From: Bactericera cockerelli
Lineage: Eukaryota > Arthropoda > Insecta > Hemiptera > Triozidae
DNA length: 64,000 bases
Assembly (NCBI GenBank): GCA_024516035.1
Contig: CM044967.1
Location: 15,343,145-15,407,144, forward strand
Direction of reading: 5' to 3'
Positions 13,518 to 22,860 of the stretch are shown in pieces. Numbering within the stretch: the first letter of the stretch is position 1; every line of letters begins with the position of its first letter. A program made the translations under genes and the position numbers. The notes beneath the pieces are model-generated. The model saw only the letters and a program-made list of their open reading frames with translations, was not told where the DNA came from and made no database searches.

Positions 13518-13959
13518 CTATACCAACAGAAGTCTGATCACAAGGGCAAATATGTTGTGCATTAAACATGACTGTGAAACTAGCCAGAACCCTGCTGGCA
13601 CTACACCCGGGAATCAATGTTTATTTCATTGAGGAGTGGAAAAGATTAACATTCTGTATTATTTGCATTTTCCTATAAATAAAGCATTTAAGGGGGTTTA
13701 ATATATATCTCATAGGTGGGTTTCGTGAACGATGTACCAATTATCATAAAAATGCATAAACTCAACACTTTCTATATTTTATAGGAAAATGAGTGGACTC
13801 GGGCTCCCTCTGCACGGTAGGGATTACTGTAGAACTGTCAGAGCATGCCTTCGGTTTAGTTGGAATTTTCCTTACTTGTTTTGGATCTAATTGATGTATC
13901 TTCGTTCTAAATTTCAATTAAAATAGTTTGGTCATCGTTGATCTTTTTTACCTACCTCA

Positions 13960-14190
13960 CAGAGGTGGAATCATGGTATGAAATATAACAGCTCCAATGC
14001 CATAGGCTCCTGTACAGTCCAAGGATTCTGTTTAACGTCCTGATATGGAAAACGGGAGGTATCTAACTCTTAACCTGAACGTATTTAACCAACTCAAGAA
14101 GGTGGATTCATGGTATGATATAAGGACGCACAGATCCATGCCTAGGCTCCTGTCATATCCAATGATTCTGTTTTTTTAACGTCCTGATAT
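13960..14190. repeat. Direct duplication, about 130 bp
   Basis: ATCATGGTATGA..., CCATGCC.TAGGCTCCTGT, CCAA.GATTCTGTTT and AACGTCCTGATATG occur at 13972-14047 and 14107-14193. Single fragments of the same AACGTCC...ACGGGGGTTTTAC-type sequence are at 54285 and 58640. Confidence 0.75.
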
Positions 14191-14878
14191 GAGGACAGGG
14201 GTTACCCTGCACTTGTTGGGAATCGAACCAGCTACCAACATTAACTTCAAACAACCTGATTGGTTGGGTGGCCGGAAATGCTAGCCTCACGTGTTTTTTT
14301 TAATTACATTATAAGTAGCAGAAATTAGTTGGAAAATTCTGCCCAAACCGAGGATCAAACTCGATATCACATACTAAACGGTAAACCCCTATCAGGGGTT
14401 GACCTGTATTGTCTGTATGGGTACAGCATTGTATTACTTCAAAATTAGAAAATAATTGGTCAATTTACATTTTCCGTCACATTAGATACATTGAATTTTC
14501 AACTGTCTGCATTAAAATTTAGGTTGTTCAAAGTTTTACTTTAGCTTTAATTTCCATTTGGTCTTGGGGCCCGTTCTACAAGGCTAATTATACACAGTAA
14601 AAGATTTTTAAGTATTTATTACCTATAGTTTTTCGTTTAATGGTAATTTAGGAGGACTAACTTGTGTAAAGGAAAGTGAGATTGAGAATAATCATCAAAA
14701 ACAATCATTGACCTATTAATGAAAAATATAACAATTATTAAAAAGGTGGGAAAAATAAAAAAGAATATAGAAGAAACACTAATGTACCTCCACAACCTAT
14801 CTTTTTTTAACTTAGCAAAAACCATGTAAAAATTAGTCGTCAAAGCTAAAAGTTTTGAAACTTATAGCTTTAGCAATA

Positions 14879-15032
14879 CAGTCGAACCTGATTATAATAG
14901 AACCCAAGGGACAGAGTGAAAAGTCTATTATAATAAGGTTTCTAATACAGCCAGTTCTCTATTACACATCAACAGGTGATGCAGGGACCTGAGATTTTCT
15001 CTATTAAAAGAGTTTTCTATTATAGGTTCGAC
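14879..15032. mobile_element. Tc1/mariner- or Tigger-like MITE
   Basis: Ends CAGTCGAACCTGATTATAAT and TATTATAGGTTCGACT are inverted and flanked by TA. CAGTCGAACCT-type ends are typical of pogo/Tigger-like non-autonomous elements. Interior has no ORF. Confidence 0.75.
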
Positions 15033-15059
15033 TATAAATTATTTATTAGGACAGTCGCA

Positions 15060-15325
15060 TAAAGAGTGACATAATTATTTATATACACTTTATTGATAGG
15101 ACATATATTATATAGGACAATACAAATAATTACAAATTAAAATACAATATAATAGAAGAAAAAAAAAATAAAGAAAAATAAATAAATATATACATAATAT
15201 ATGTCCTAACTAATGAGGCACGCTTCCTCTGGGTAATGAGATGGAAGAAATATTTTATCTTTGAAATATAACTAAAGAGCAGGGTAATTGCCTTAGGCAA
15301 TCTCTTCCACCCAACCCTAATGAGA
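15060..15325 (-). mobile_element. LINE 3'-end fragment beside CPAP3 exon 1
   Basis: On the minus strand GGTTGGGTGGAAGAGATTGC CTAAGGCAATTACCC-type sequence leads into TTAG..ATATATGTCC and AT-rich 3'UTR. The same 3'-end signature is at 58230-58420 (forward) and, diverged, at 61860-62090. It begins about 15-20 nt downstream of the exon 1 donor. Confidence 0.65.
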
Positions 15326-15337
15326 AGACATACGTAC

Positions 15338-15392
15338 CTAATGAGAAGACCACAGCCAGGCACAAAAGACCAACACTGGTTGCACTACACAT
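15338..15392 (-). CDS. Probable exon 1 of the CPAP3-like gene (signal peptide)
   Basis: A short exon reading ATG plus 17 codons and one extra base before the donor G|GTACGT. It encodes a typical signal peptide start: MCSATS, then a hydrophobic run VGLLCLAVVFSL. Splicing to the exon at 1358-1594 (phase 1 to phase 1) gives a likely cleavage site in ...SLGSC, before the QQQQL stretch. The intron would be 13.7 kb. The link to exon 2 is inferred from strand, phase and protein logic; no transcript was seen. The end of the exon (CTTCTCATTAG) is repeated 13-21 nt downstream inside the intron, next to a LINE 3' end. Confidence 0.62.
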
Positions 15393-15500
15393 CTTGACGA
15401 TCACGATATAACTGATCAACTGACTCTGGATCTTTCCGTACCAACTGATCCCCTGCCAGCCAGAACTCCTTAACTCTCGAGGACTCGGGTTTTAAAGAAA
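15393..15500 (-). promoter_or_regulatory. Putative 5'UTR and core promoter of the CPAP3-like gene
   Basis: Upstream of the ATG at 15392, in minus-strand order from distal to proximal, there is a TATA-like CTTTAAAA (about 15490-15498), a GC-richer stretch, and an arthropod initiator-like TCAGTTGG at about 15442-15449. The TATA-to-initiator spacing (about 45 nt) is longer than the usual 30, so the start site is uncertain. Position is inferred from the exon call only. Confidence 0.3.
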
Positions 15501-15564
15501 GTAATTCGAACGGACTAGGAATTGAAGTGACATCGCACGTTACTTGCTCTGAAAATAGTCAATG

Positions 15565-15700
15565 TACCTACTTTTGTTAAATACTTGTACCTACTTTTAT
15601 TACCAAGTAATGTACCTACTTTTATACCAATAATGTACCTACTTTTATATAAAAAATACTTTGTATACTACATGTACCTATATTGTATAAATGTACCTAT
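15565..15700. repeat. Short tandem repeats of TGTACCTACTTTTAT upstream of the CPAP3-like gene
   Basis: Five to six imperfect copies of a unit around TGTACCTACTTTTAT, spaced roughly 20-30 bp, lie 170-310 bp upstream of the proposed start codon. The same TACCTAC core recurs singly elsewhere in the window, but clusters only here. It may be promoter-proximal satellite DNA without function. Confidence 0.7.
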
Positions 15701-15913
15701 TATGTAAATAAAACTACAACTTAGTTGTGATGCTGTTCATAATAAAAAATAGTCAATAGCTACCAAAATAGGCTTAGTTCCAAGTTCTATACCTACCATA
15801 ATATAATAATAAATTGCGAACGAAGAGTAACGAACTGGTAGTCAAGTGGTAAAAATTAAGAGAGGCCAGTGCTGATTATTTATTATTGCTTCTAAAAAAA
15901 TGCAAAAAATGAC

Positions 15914-16031
15914 GCCAACGTTACGTGGTGTTCCCAAGCGGTCACCCATCCAAGTACTATCCACGCTCGACGTTGCTTAACTTCAGTGATCGGACGAGAA
16001 CTGGTGTATTCAACGTGATATGAACGTTGGC
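15914..16031 (-). rRNA. 5S ribosomal RNA gene or recent pseudogene
   Basis: A 118-nt block matches eukaryotic 5S rRNA from end to end on the minus strand. It starts GCCAACGTTCATA and ends CACGTAACGTTGGC. The terminal helix pairs perfectly (GCCAACGTT with AACGTTGGC). Internal control regions are present: AAGTTAAGCAACGTCG (box A region) and TGGATGGGTGACCGC (box C). A pol III terminator, TTTTTT, follows 4 nt after the 3' end. A handful of bases differ from usual arthropod 5S, several of them G-to-A or C-to-T in appearance, which could mean a single dispersed copy starting to decay. It is a single copy here, not a tandem array, about 520 bp upstream of the CPAP3-like start and just left of a SINE of family C. 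Confidence 0.85.
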
Positions 16032-16073
16032 GATGATACGAGAAAAAATAATCACTTTTATTAACGTCACTTT

Positions 16074-16275
16074 TAGTCAAGTGGTTAACGCGCTAGTCTG
16101 GTAATCCAGGTAGCGTAGGATTCGTTGGTTCGAATCCCATCCAGTGCATGAATTTTTCCTCAATTAATTTGAGTTTATGACCACATAATAATAAGACTTT
16201 GAGGGTTAGGTGGTAGAATTTTTTTGAGCATTAACCTCGCCTGTTGGTTACCTTCCACTAAAGAGTGTTATTTAT
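16074..16275 (+). repeat. Family C tRNA-headed SINE
   Basis: TAGTCAAGTGGTTAACGCGC, CTGGTAATCCAGGTAGCG, box B GGTTCGAATCCC, body with CATTAACCTCGCC and CCTTCCACTAAAGAGTG. A stub of the same head (GGTAGTCAAGTGGTAAA) lies left of the 5S gene at 15837-15853. Confidence 0.87.
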
Positions 16276-16751
16276 ACTAACGAAGTGAGTCTCCTTTGAT
16301 CGAGCGACATTTGTCCCTATCTATCTATGTTCGAACCGATTAAGTTGTGATTTTCGCCAAATCGAGCTGAAATTATTGTTCCATACACAGTACACAGGTT
16401 ATGTTACATGCATCAAATTTTCAGTATAGTTGGGCCACATCATGTTAAGCAATGTGGAAGCAGGCTAAGGAATGGGTCAAATCTATTTAACCCAAAAAAG
16501 CTGCAAATTTTGTCCAATCAAGCTGACAAACATTCTTAGAATTTAATTTATAATTTTGAATTATCATTCAAAAATGTTAATAAAAAAAACGTCTAGCTAG
16601 GCTAAGAAATGGGTGAAATTTAATATAAGATACCATTTTGTTCTTGATTATTTAAAATCCGATAAAGAATTCTTCCCGTACGGGAACTCTGAAGTTAGCT
16701 CTGATCAGTTTGATCACTAGTTTACTTTACATCATGCGTTGGACCAACCCC

Positions 16752-16863
16752 AGTACCAGTAGCTGGATCGATAACGGCGAGCGGACGTTGTAACCTGGAG
16801 GTCTGGTTGTGGTTCGAGTACCCAAGCGAGGGCACAAAAAATTTAGTTAGAAAAAAAATTAGA
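16752..16863 (+). repeat. Family B SINE, degraded
   Basis: AGTAGCTGGATCGATAACGG, TTGTAACCTGGAGGTC and GTTCGAGTACCCAAGC match the head. A second tRNA-like head in reverse (GATTCGAACCCAGGTTCG) follows at about 16895-16950. Confidence 0.65.
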
Positions 16864-17023
16864 TATAAAAAATTCACCCTTACCACCGCCTGTTGGGGAT
16901 TCGAACCCAGGTTCGAACCCGAAGCGCTAACTTAACTCCACTACAGTGGCTCAATCAAATATAATAATACCAAATCAAGTATCATAACAATTACCCCTTT
17001 GAAACATCTGCCCGACTGAGGAC

Positions 17024-17195
17024 TATACAATAATAATATATATTATTACTGCCCATTAATATTCCAGCCGTAAGCCCAAGATTTATCATTATTATGTGGC
17101 CACAAATGGGAGGATAACTTCTCAACGACTGGGTTTCGAACCCGCCACCTCTGGATTACCAGACCGACGCCTTGACCACTGAGCTACCGGGACAG
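17024..17195 (-). repeat. Family A tRNA-headed SINE
   Basis: Reverse complement of a pol III head (CCGGTAGCTCAGTGG..., box B-like GGTTCGAAACCC) followed by a body with TGGGAGGATAA and GCTTACTGCTGGAATAAT-like sequence and a TTATTATT tail. Internal changes make it an old copy. Confidence 0.8.
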
Positions 17196-17352
17196 GACAG
17201 CACTGAGAAATTAATGGAGGAGACTGATGCAACAAGTCAAGGACCCTCGCGGTCTAGAATCACTGTGGAGTGAGCAAGTGTTCCATAATAAGAAAAGTAA
17301 TGTAATGGGCTGAACTTTTCCCTTCCTGTTTTCAATGCCAAACCCCGTTCTA

Positions 17353-17498
17353 GGGCCGAATTATAAAACAGGATTAGATTTAATCTAAGTGGACACTATA
17401 TCCCAACTCAAGCTATCGTGCAAAGTGATTGGTTAAAACTCCGTGTTAAGGATAGTGCCCACTTAAATTAATTCTAATCCTGTTTTATAATTCGGCCC
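17353..17498. mobile_element. 146-bp MITE with long inverted ends
   Basis: GGGCCGAATTATAAAACAGG at the left and its complement CCTGTTTTATAATTCGGCCC at the right, with inversion extending about 45 bp (AGATTTAATCTAAGTGG; CCACTTAAATTAATTCTA). 3-bp flanks CTA/CTA. Related copies: 59068-59449 and 19283-19566. Confidence 0.87.
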
Positions 17499-18117
17499 CT
17501 AAAGTATCTTGAGCCTAATGGCCATATTATGAGCAAGATTAATGTTAAACTAAGCCAGACGCCCTCAAATCGGAATTTCAACCAATTACATTGCTCTATA
17601 CCACAAGTTCGATTATATCCTGTTTTATAATTCCAGAAATTCCACCCAAAATAAAGTTCCTAATTTTTATGTTCCAGTATCTGAAGCCTACCTACATTGT
17701 TTACAGTAGTTGATGGACTTGAGAACGGATCTGTCGTGAGATAGTGGTTAGTGGTCATCCAGAAGTAATTATAAAACTTCTGATACTTATCTTATCTGTT
17801 ACTAATTTAAATAGGATTTTCTAAACACGTCATTGTATCTGACCTCGTAAATTAATTCATCCTCAGTTCGCTCTTTGATTAATTTTATATTAACCTATTA
17901 GCTCCCCTTTTCATAGATCAATCTTAAGAGGTATCTCAAATTTGTCAATCCATAGGATCGAACACGCTATCATATTATCTTAGAATGTAAAGTAAAAGAC
18001 CATAGCTAAACTTTAAACCAAAGCCACAATGAATGAGAGGGACAAAGGTCTGGTCAAGTAGTTAGGTGCGTGCAAAACATTTACTTGTGAGGTTCATGGG
18101 GAAAAACTGAAGGACTG

Positions 18118-18331
18118 GTAGTCAAGTGGTTAAGGCGCTAGTCTGGTATTCCAGAAGCGCAGGGATCCGTTGGTTCGAATCCCACCCAGTGAAAGAATTT
18201 TTCCTCATTGATTTGAGCTTGTGACCACATATAATAAGACTCTAAGGGTTAGGTGGTAGAAAATGCTTTGAGCATTAACCTCGCCCGGTGGTAACCTTCC
18301 ACTAAAGAATGTTATTATTATTATTAAGGAT
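18118..18331 (+). repeat. Family C tRNA-headed SINE
   Basis: Full copy: GGTAGTCAAGTGGTTAAGGC, GATCCGTTGGTTCGAATCCC, body, TAACCTTCCACTAAAGAATG and (TTA)n tail. Confidence 0.88.
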
Positions 18332-18910
18332 CATGGGCTGTTGACCCTGTCGTGTAAGGCGACCAATTGGAACAAACCCCCAAATCAAGATATCATTATT
18401 GTATCACAATAATGATGTGACATTAACTCAGGTGCGCCTCACTAAAGTCCACTTTGCTTGGTACTAGAACCACCAACCTACCTACCGACTACAATACAAT
18501 ACTCTGTTTATCTTGCAAGAATAAGACAGAAGAGTCTCTTTACTCTCACAGTCTAAAGAAGAAGATTACGAGTAGACGTAGCCAAAAACTTTTTACCAAC
18601 TATTTCCTGAAAATGAAAACTTTTACTGACTAAGAAAAGTTGATATTTTAGGAAGTTTCATATCCTACAATTAATATTTTTTCACTTTAAGATTCCTTAT
18701 ACAATATAGTATAATTTTATTTGTAGTCATGTGATACATTTTTACAATGAGCTGACCATATTCCCTATTTATTTTAGTAGGTTACTTGAAAATAAATAAA
18801 AACCCAATTTTAGTTATTCTGAGATCAAGATTTTTTTTATTAATATGTAGTATGTAAAAAATGAACACTTAAAGATAGGTATTAATAAATTAATAAAAAT
18901 AAATTTGAAA

Positions 18911-19135
18911 CATTTCCTGAGTATCTATCTATATCACTAGTGTATCACTTAGTTATTTGAGTAGGTATAGCAATTGACATTTAACATTAATTGAAGTAAA
19001 AATAAATTGTATACATTTCCTGAGTATATCACTTAGTTATTTGAGTAGGTATATCAATTGACATTTAAGATTAATTAAAGTAAAAATAAATTGCACACAT
19101 TTCCTGAGTATATCACTGAGTATGTCACTTGAAAT
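18911..19135. repeat. Tandem repeat, unit about 84 bp, 2.5 copies
   Basis: CATTTCCTGAGTATATCACT, TTATTTGAGTAGGTATA and AATTGACATTTAA recur in order at 18911, 19014 and 19098. Confidence 0.8.
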
Positions 19136-19282
19136 TATTTAAACATAAGTTTAAAGATTAAAGGTATAATTAATGGTTAACATTTTTCTGAGATCACTTG
19201 AACTAACTTGGTATGTGGAGGCAATTTTCAAGTGGAAATATCAACATGGAGGTTTCTAGTAGCGTCCTGTAAATAAAACATA

Positions 19283-19566
19283 GGGCGAATTGTAAAACAG
19301 GATTTAATTTAAGATAGCCCATTCCAGAAAAATTTTTGACTCTCAAAATCCCCCAATCTCCATTTCAACCGGCACACAACACACTCTGATTGGTTATTGC
19401 ATTCAAATTAACCAATCAGAAAGCTTTGTGTGACCATTGAAAAGGAGATTTGGAAATTATGAGAGTGGAGAGTGTTTTTAGAATGGGCTACAGGCATCCC
19501 TTAAGTAGGAGTTTCAAACAATCACTGACTTGAACCGTGCTTATCTTGAATTTAATCCTGTTTTAT
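19283..19566. mobile_element. Composite MITE: GGGC-family ends around a second inverted-repeat element
   Basis: Outer ends GGGCGAATTGTAAAACAGG and TTTAATCCTGTTTTATTCT. The inside (about 19314-19491) has its own inverted ends TAGCCCATTCCAGAAA and TTTTTAGAATGGGCTA, with ACTCTCAAAATC and GGAGATTTGGAAATTATGAG as subterminal arms related to 44821 and 55201. Confidence 0.75.
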
Positions 19567-19881
19567 TCTACTGTACTTATTTTGAGTCTTTGAGTAAACG
19601 CCGACCCCAAATGAAATTGGGAAAAGGTGAGTGAAAGAAGACTTATTTTGAGTCTAAATAAAGTACTGAAAAAAAGATCAGCATCATGACTGATGGTACA
19701 CATACAGAAAATAAAGACATTTCATGACATTTCTAGCATTTGGTCACCAGAGGAGCCTAAATGACAAGAACCTACAGAATCCTGTCAGTACATTTTAATT
19801 ATAATAATAATATTGCTTTATTTATACTGTGTGACTAGAGCTAATGATTCCCGCCAAGAAAAGAAAGAAATTCTAAAAGAA

Positions 19882-20093
19882 ATAATAATAATAATATCGC
19901 CTTATTTATACTGCCCGATAAGGACTATTAAAGTTCTATTATTCCAGCAGTAAGTCCAAGACATATTATTATGTGGTAAAAATCCCAAATGGGAGGATAA
20001 ATTGTCATGTCCCGGCTGGGTTTCGAACAAACGACCTCTGGAACCTGTGGATTCACAGAGTGCCGCCTTTACCACTGAACTACCGGGACAGAC
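19882..20093 (-). repeat. Family A tRNA-headed SINE, next to an Sm-B-like exon donor
   Basis: Full-length copy: tail (AATAATAATAATAATATCG), body (CTTATTTATACTGCCCGAT; CCAGCAGTAAGTCCAAGAC), and head ending CTACCGGGACA. It ends 33 nt from the donor of the exon at 20127-20284. Confidence 0.85.
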
Positions 20094-20126
20094 AATTTAT
20101 CCTCCAAAAATGAAGTATTTTCTTAC

Positions 20127-20284
20127 CTCTTCTAGCCATGCCCCGCATTCCCCTCAATCCATGACATCCACCATGGGGAACACCCCTCACACCAGTCCGG
20201 TGTCTGGGTAACATCATCTTAGGGGAGGCTTGAACGCACCTTCAAAAGGTTCTGGTACAGCTTCAGAAGATTCTTCTGGTAGTA
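20127..20284 (-). CDS. Sm-B-like gene, downstream exon with RG-rich tail (one frameshift)
   Basis: Acceptor CTATTCCAG at the 20284 side and donor G|GTAAGA at 20121-20126. It joins the exon at 20915-21142 in phase 1. The first part reads VLPEESSEAVPEPFEGAF. After a CCCC run near 20222-20225 the frame changes, and the rest reads as a Gly/Arg/Met-rich tail (GVRGVPHGG...GLRGMRGMARRG) like the RG-rich C-terminus of SmB. One extra C in that run would restore a single frame, so the break is either a homopolymer error in the assembly or a real frameshift. A family A SINE ends 33 nt downstream of the donor. Further 3' exons were not recognised. Confidence 0.55.
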
Positions 20285-20429
20285 CTGGAATAGAAAGACA
20301 CAGGAACAGTTTGATGATACATAGACACCACACTCATAGACAATCCAGCTACAAAGAAGATGCTCCATATAAAACTGCAACATGGTCTCACTGGGGTACA
20401 TTGAACAGATTATCCCATAATATGTGATT

Positions 20430-20518
20430 TTGACCACATTATAATAGGCTTACTGCTGGAACAATGGGACTTATTAGTCCTAGTTGGGCAGTATAAATAA
20501 AGCAATCTTATTGTTATA
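20430..20518 (+). repeat. Family A SINE, 3' part only
   Basis: TTTGACCACATTATAATAGG, GCTTACTGCTGGAACAATGG and GGGCAGTATAAATAAAGC match the body and tail of family A; the tRNA-like head is missing. Confidence 0.75.
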
Positions 20519-20533
20519 AAAAAATGAAATCAG

Positions 20534-20918
20534 AGCATTTTTTTTTAATTTTTATTTTCTAATATCCAATACAGTACAATATCTAATATTCGATATTTTT
20601 GGAAGCAATAAAATAACAGAATTTGTCTCCAGAGTTGAGATTTAGACCAGTTAGTCAGTGTATGATAAACAGATTATAGATCAATAGACAGAGTAACTAA
20701 CCTGAGGCAAGCATTTTTTTAATTTTTATTTTCTAATATCCAACACAGTACAATATCTAATATTCGATATTTTTGGAAGCAATAAAATAAAAGAATTTGT
20801 CTCCAGAGAATAGAATAGAAAGACACAAAGACTTAATCTTTGAGACAAACTTTGACTTCCCCAGTTAGTCAGTGTATGATAAACAGATTATAGATCAAAG
20901 ACTAAGTAACTAACCTGA
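20534..20918. repeat. Direct duplication, about 180 bp, next to an Sm-B-like exon donor
   Basis: ATTTTTATTTTCTAATATCC, CAATATCTAATATTCGATAT and GGAAGCAATAAAATAA occur at 20548 and 20722; GTTAGTCAGTGTATGATAAA and AGTAACTAACCTGAG follow in both. The second copy ends on the real exon donor; the first carries a duplicate of the donor. Confidence 0.87.
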
Positions 20919-21142
20919 GAGGCGAGCAGATCCGGGCATTGGGTATCTTTGTTGTGGTGACCTGATGCAGAGATCCTCATCAGGGACAGATCCCTCCAAT
21001 GTAATTGATGCTATATTCCTGTGCATCACCACAACTATTTTCAGAGCCCTTTTATCGACAAGCTCACAATATTCATTTGGAGTTGTCCGCTTCTTAAACT
21101 CAACACAGTCCACGAGAATCACATTCAATTGAATATCAAAGG
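20915..21142 (-). CDS. Divergent Sm-B (snRNP core protein B)-like exon, Sm domain
   Basis: SmB is one of the seven Sm proteins that ring the Sm site of spliceosomal U snRNAs in the nucleus. This 228-nt exon has acceptor TTTCAG at the 21142 side and donor G|GTTAGT, enters in phase 2-of-codon and leaves in phase 1. Its translation begins (A)FDIQLNVILVDCVEFKK, matching the end of the Sm1 motif of SmB (AFDKHMN..L.DC.EF.K). It continues with KRALKIVVVMHRNIASITLEG, matching Sm2 (KR.L..V..RG...S.T.EG). The usual RG of Sm2 is replaced by HRN. The tail then diverges (PMPGSARLS). The residue-level match is clear but distant, so this is probably a paralog rather than the canonical SmB. The preceding exon (start codon and first half of Sm1) was not found between 21.1 and 28.3 kb. 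Confidence 0.68.
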
Positions 21143-21689
21143 CTGAAATTTTTTAAAAGGAAATAGGTAATTAAGAATAACAACAAAAATATTTTCAGTA
21201 TCAAAATGTGCCTCCTGTCCTTTACTTCTGAAGTTTCAATACTATTAAGTAAATGGAAAATGATTATTATAGATTTGATAGATTTCAAACCAGTGTGTCA
21301 CCGATAATTGAAGTATTGTTGTGTTATGGATTTTACCTTAAAGAGAAGTAAAATGAACATATTTGATGTAAATAAATAAACAGGAGATTGCAAGATATGG
21401 AGATTGTATTTTTTAATAAATTGTTTTAGCAGTCTGATATCTATTTTATGTCAGAGGTCATTAAAATAAGGCATATTAGGTATTTGACACATGGCCAAAT
21501 TAGTTGGTTGATCAATTGAATATTCACTAAAGACCAACCATCTTGCTAGGACCAACAAACAGCCTAAAAATATTAAGTGGGTGACTATCACTTACTTAAA
21601 CTTAATCAATCAAATATTTAACTGTGTAATAATTCTACAATGTACATCTTACATATTTCTTTTTATTATTATTAAAATTCAATTAAAAA

Positions 21690-22860
21690 GAAACAAATAA
21701 GTTGGTAAGAAATTAAAGAAGAGACATAGAAAGGAGAGAAGACAAGAAGAGATTGATTGAAGAAAAGGAGGGATAATTAGAAAAAAAATATTTTTTTTAA
21801 ACGGAAAAAGAGTAAAAAGGATTCTTGAATCTAGTATTAGACCTAAAAATTTGACTTCCTCTGATGGGGATATTACAAGATCAGAATGAGAGATGGTCTG
21901 TAGGTGATTATGAGGTTGTGGTGCAAAGTACATGTAAGCAGTTATATCTGCATTAAGATGTAGCTTATTAGTTTTGAACCATTGTGATATGATAGATACA
22001 GTTAATTGGGCTTTTTCAAACACATCTTGATGACTGACTGATTACCACTCACAAGTATTGAAGTATCATCAGCAAAGAGAACAAATTTTGCTGATGTTAA
22101 GCAACAAACCAGGTCATTGATTAAGAGAAGGGAAAAATAAGGGGCCTAAAGTTGAACCTTGAATAACACCATATTTATTTGGCAATTTTGACAAAAAGAC
22201 ATTATGTTGGATGTTATTATGGAAGTTAGAAATTTTCACCCTTTGATTTCTCTCTGTCGGGTAAGATTTATATAAAGCCTGTGTAGGACCTCTGATTCCG
22301 TATAATGGCTTTTCATATAAAAGTATGCTGTTGTTATTGTCTTGGCTACAGCTGGAGGGGGAAGTGATGGTCTCCAGCCAACTTTATTTCAAAGTTGGCT
22401 CGTCCTGAACCACATATTTATATGTGAGATCAACCATCATGAGGACTTGGACTTTTCTTTATAAGCCATTAAACCCTTAGGAAACTGCAACCTAGCCTGG
22501 CTTGTAAGGGCTGGCTAGTCTGTTCTCTGTTTATAGTTGTCTGGCAAGACACTGGTCTTTTCCCTGTTTAATGCCCCCCAGAAAGACTATTAAGTAGGCT
22601 GTGATCTATGAAATCAAAGCCTTGGAAGGTCACAGAAAATATCTACTATATGAGATCTAGAGAAATAGAGAATCTCGTCTAGTAGCTGTAGGAAAGAAGA
22701 AACAGCATCAGATGCAGATCTTCTTGATCTGAACCCAAATTGCTGTTTTGCAAAAAGATTATTGTTTTTGAGGTATTCTATTAATCTCATAGGAACTATT
22801 TTCTCTTGGATTTTTGCAAAGTTTTTAAGTAAGGAGATAAGGCATTAAGATTTGTCAAGG
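21690..22860 (-). mobile_element. Decayed non-LTR (Jockey-like) reverse transcriptase, split by a family E repeat
   Basis: In minus-strand order: KIQEKIVPMRLIEYLKNNNL then QQFGFRSRRSASDAV (22855-22680), IFCDL (about 22640), then a 280-bp family E insertion, then YGIRGPTQALYKSY and GVIQGSTLGPL (22320-22150), the catalytic FADDTSILVSG (FADD near 22066-22077), and KTNKLHLNAD ... VKFLGLILDS (to about 21830). This order is that of a LINE reverse transcriptase. Several frameshifts and stops break it, and the 5' part is absent. The K of the usual HLN.DKT is an I here (NADITAYM). Confidence 0.87.
22319..22597 (+). repeat. Family E dispersed repeat, inserted in the reverse transcriptase
   Basis: Begins near GTTGTTATTGTCTTGGCTAC and carries the family core CTCCAGCCAACTTTATTTCA, AACCATCATGAGGACTTGG-like, AAGCCATTAAACCCTTAGG, and ends CCTGTTTAATGCCCCCCAG. 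Other copies are at 34120, 36003 (reverse), 36246, 40166 and 58690. The family has no visible coding sequence. Confidence 0.85.

Noticed and set aside
21690..22860. Endogenous viral element from the reverse transcriptase
   Set aside because: The motif order (FGFR..RSA.DA, IFCDL, GSTLGPL, FADDTS, KFLGL..D) is that of non-LTR retrotransposons, with no LTRs, gag, protease or envelope.
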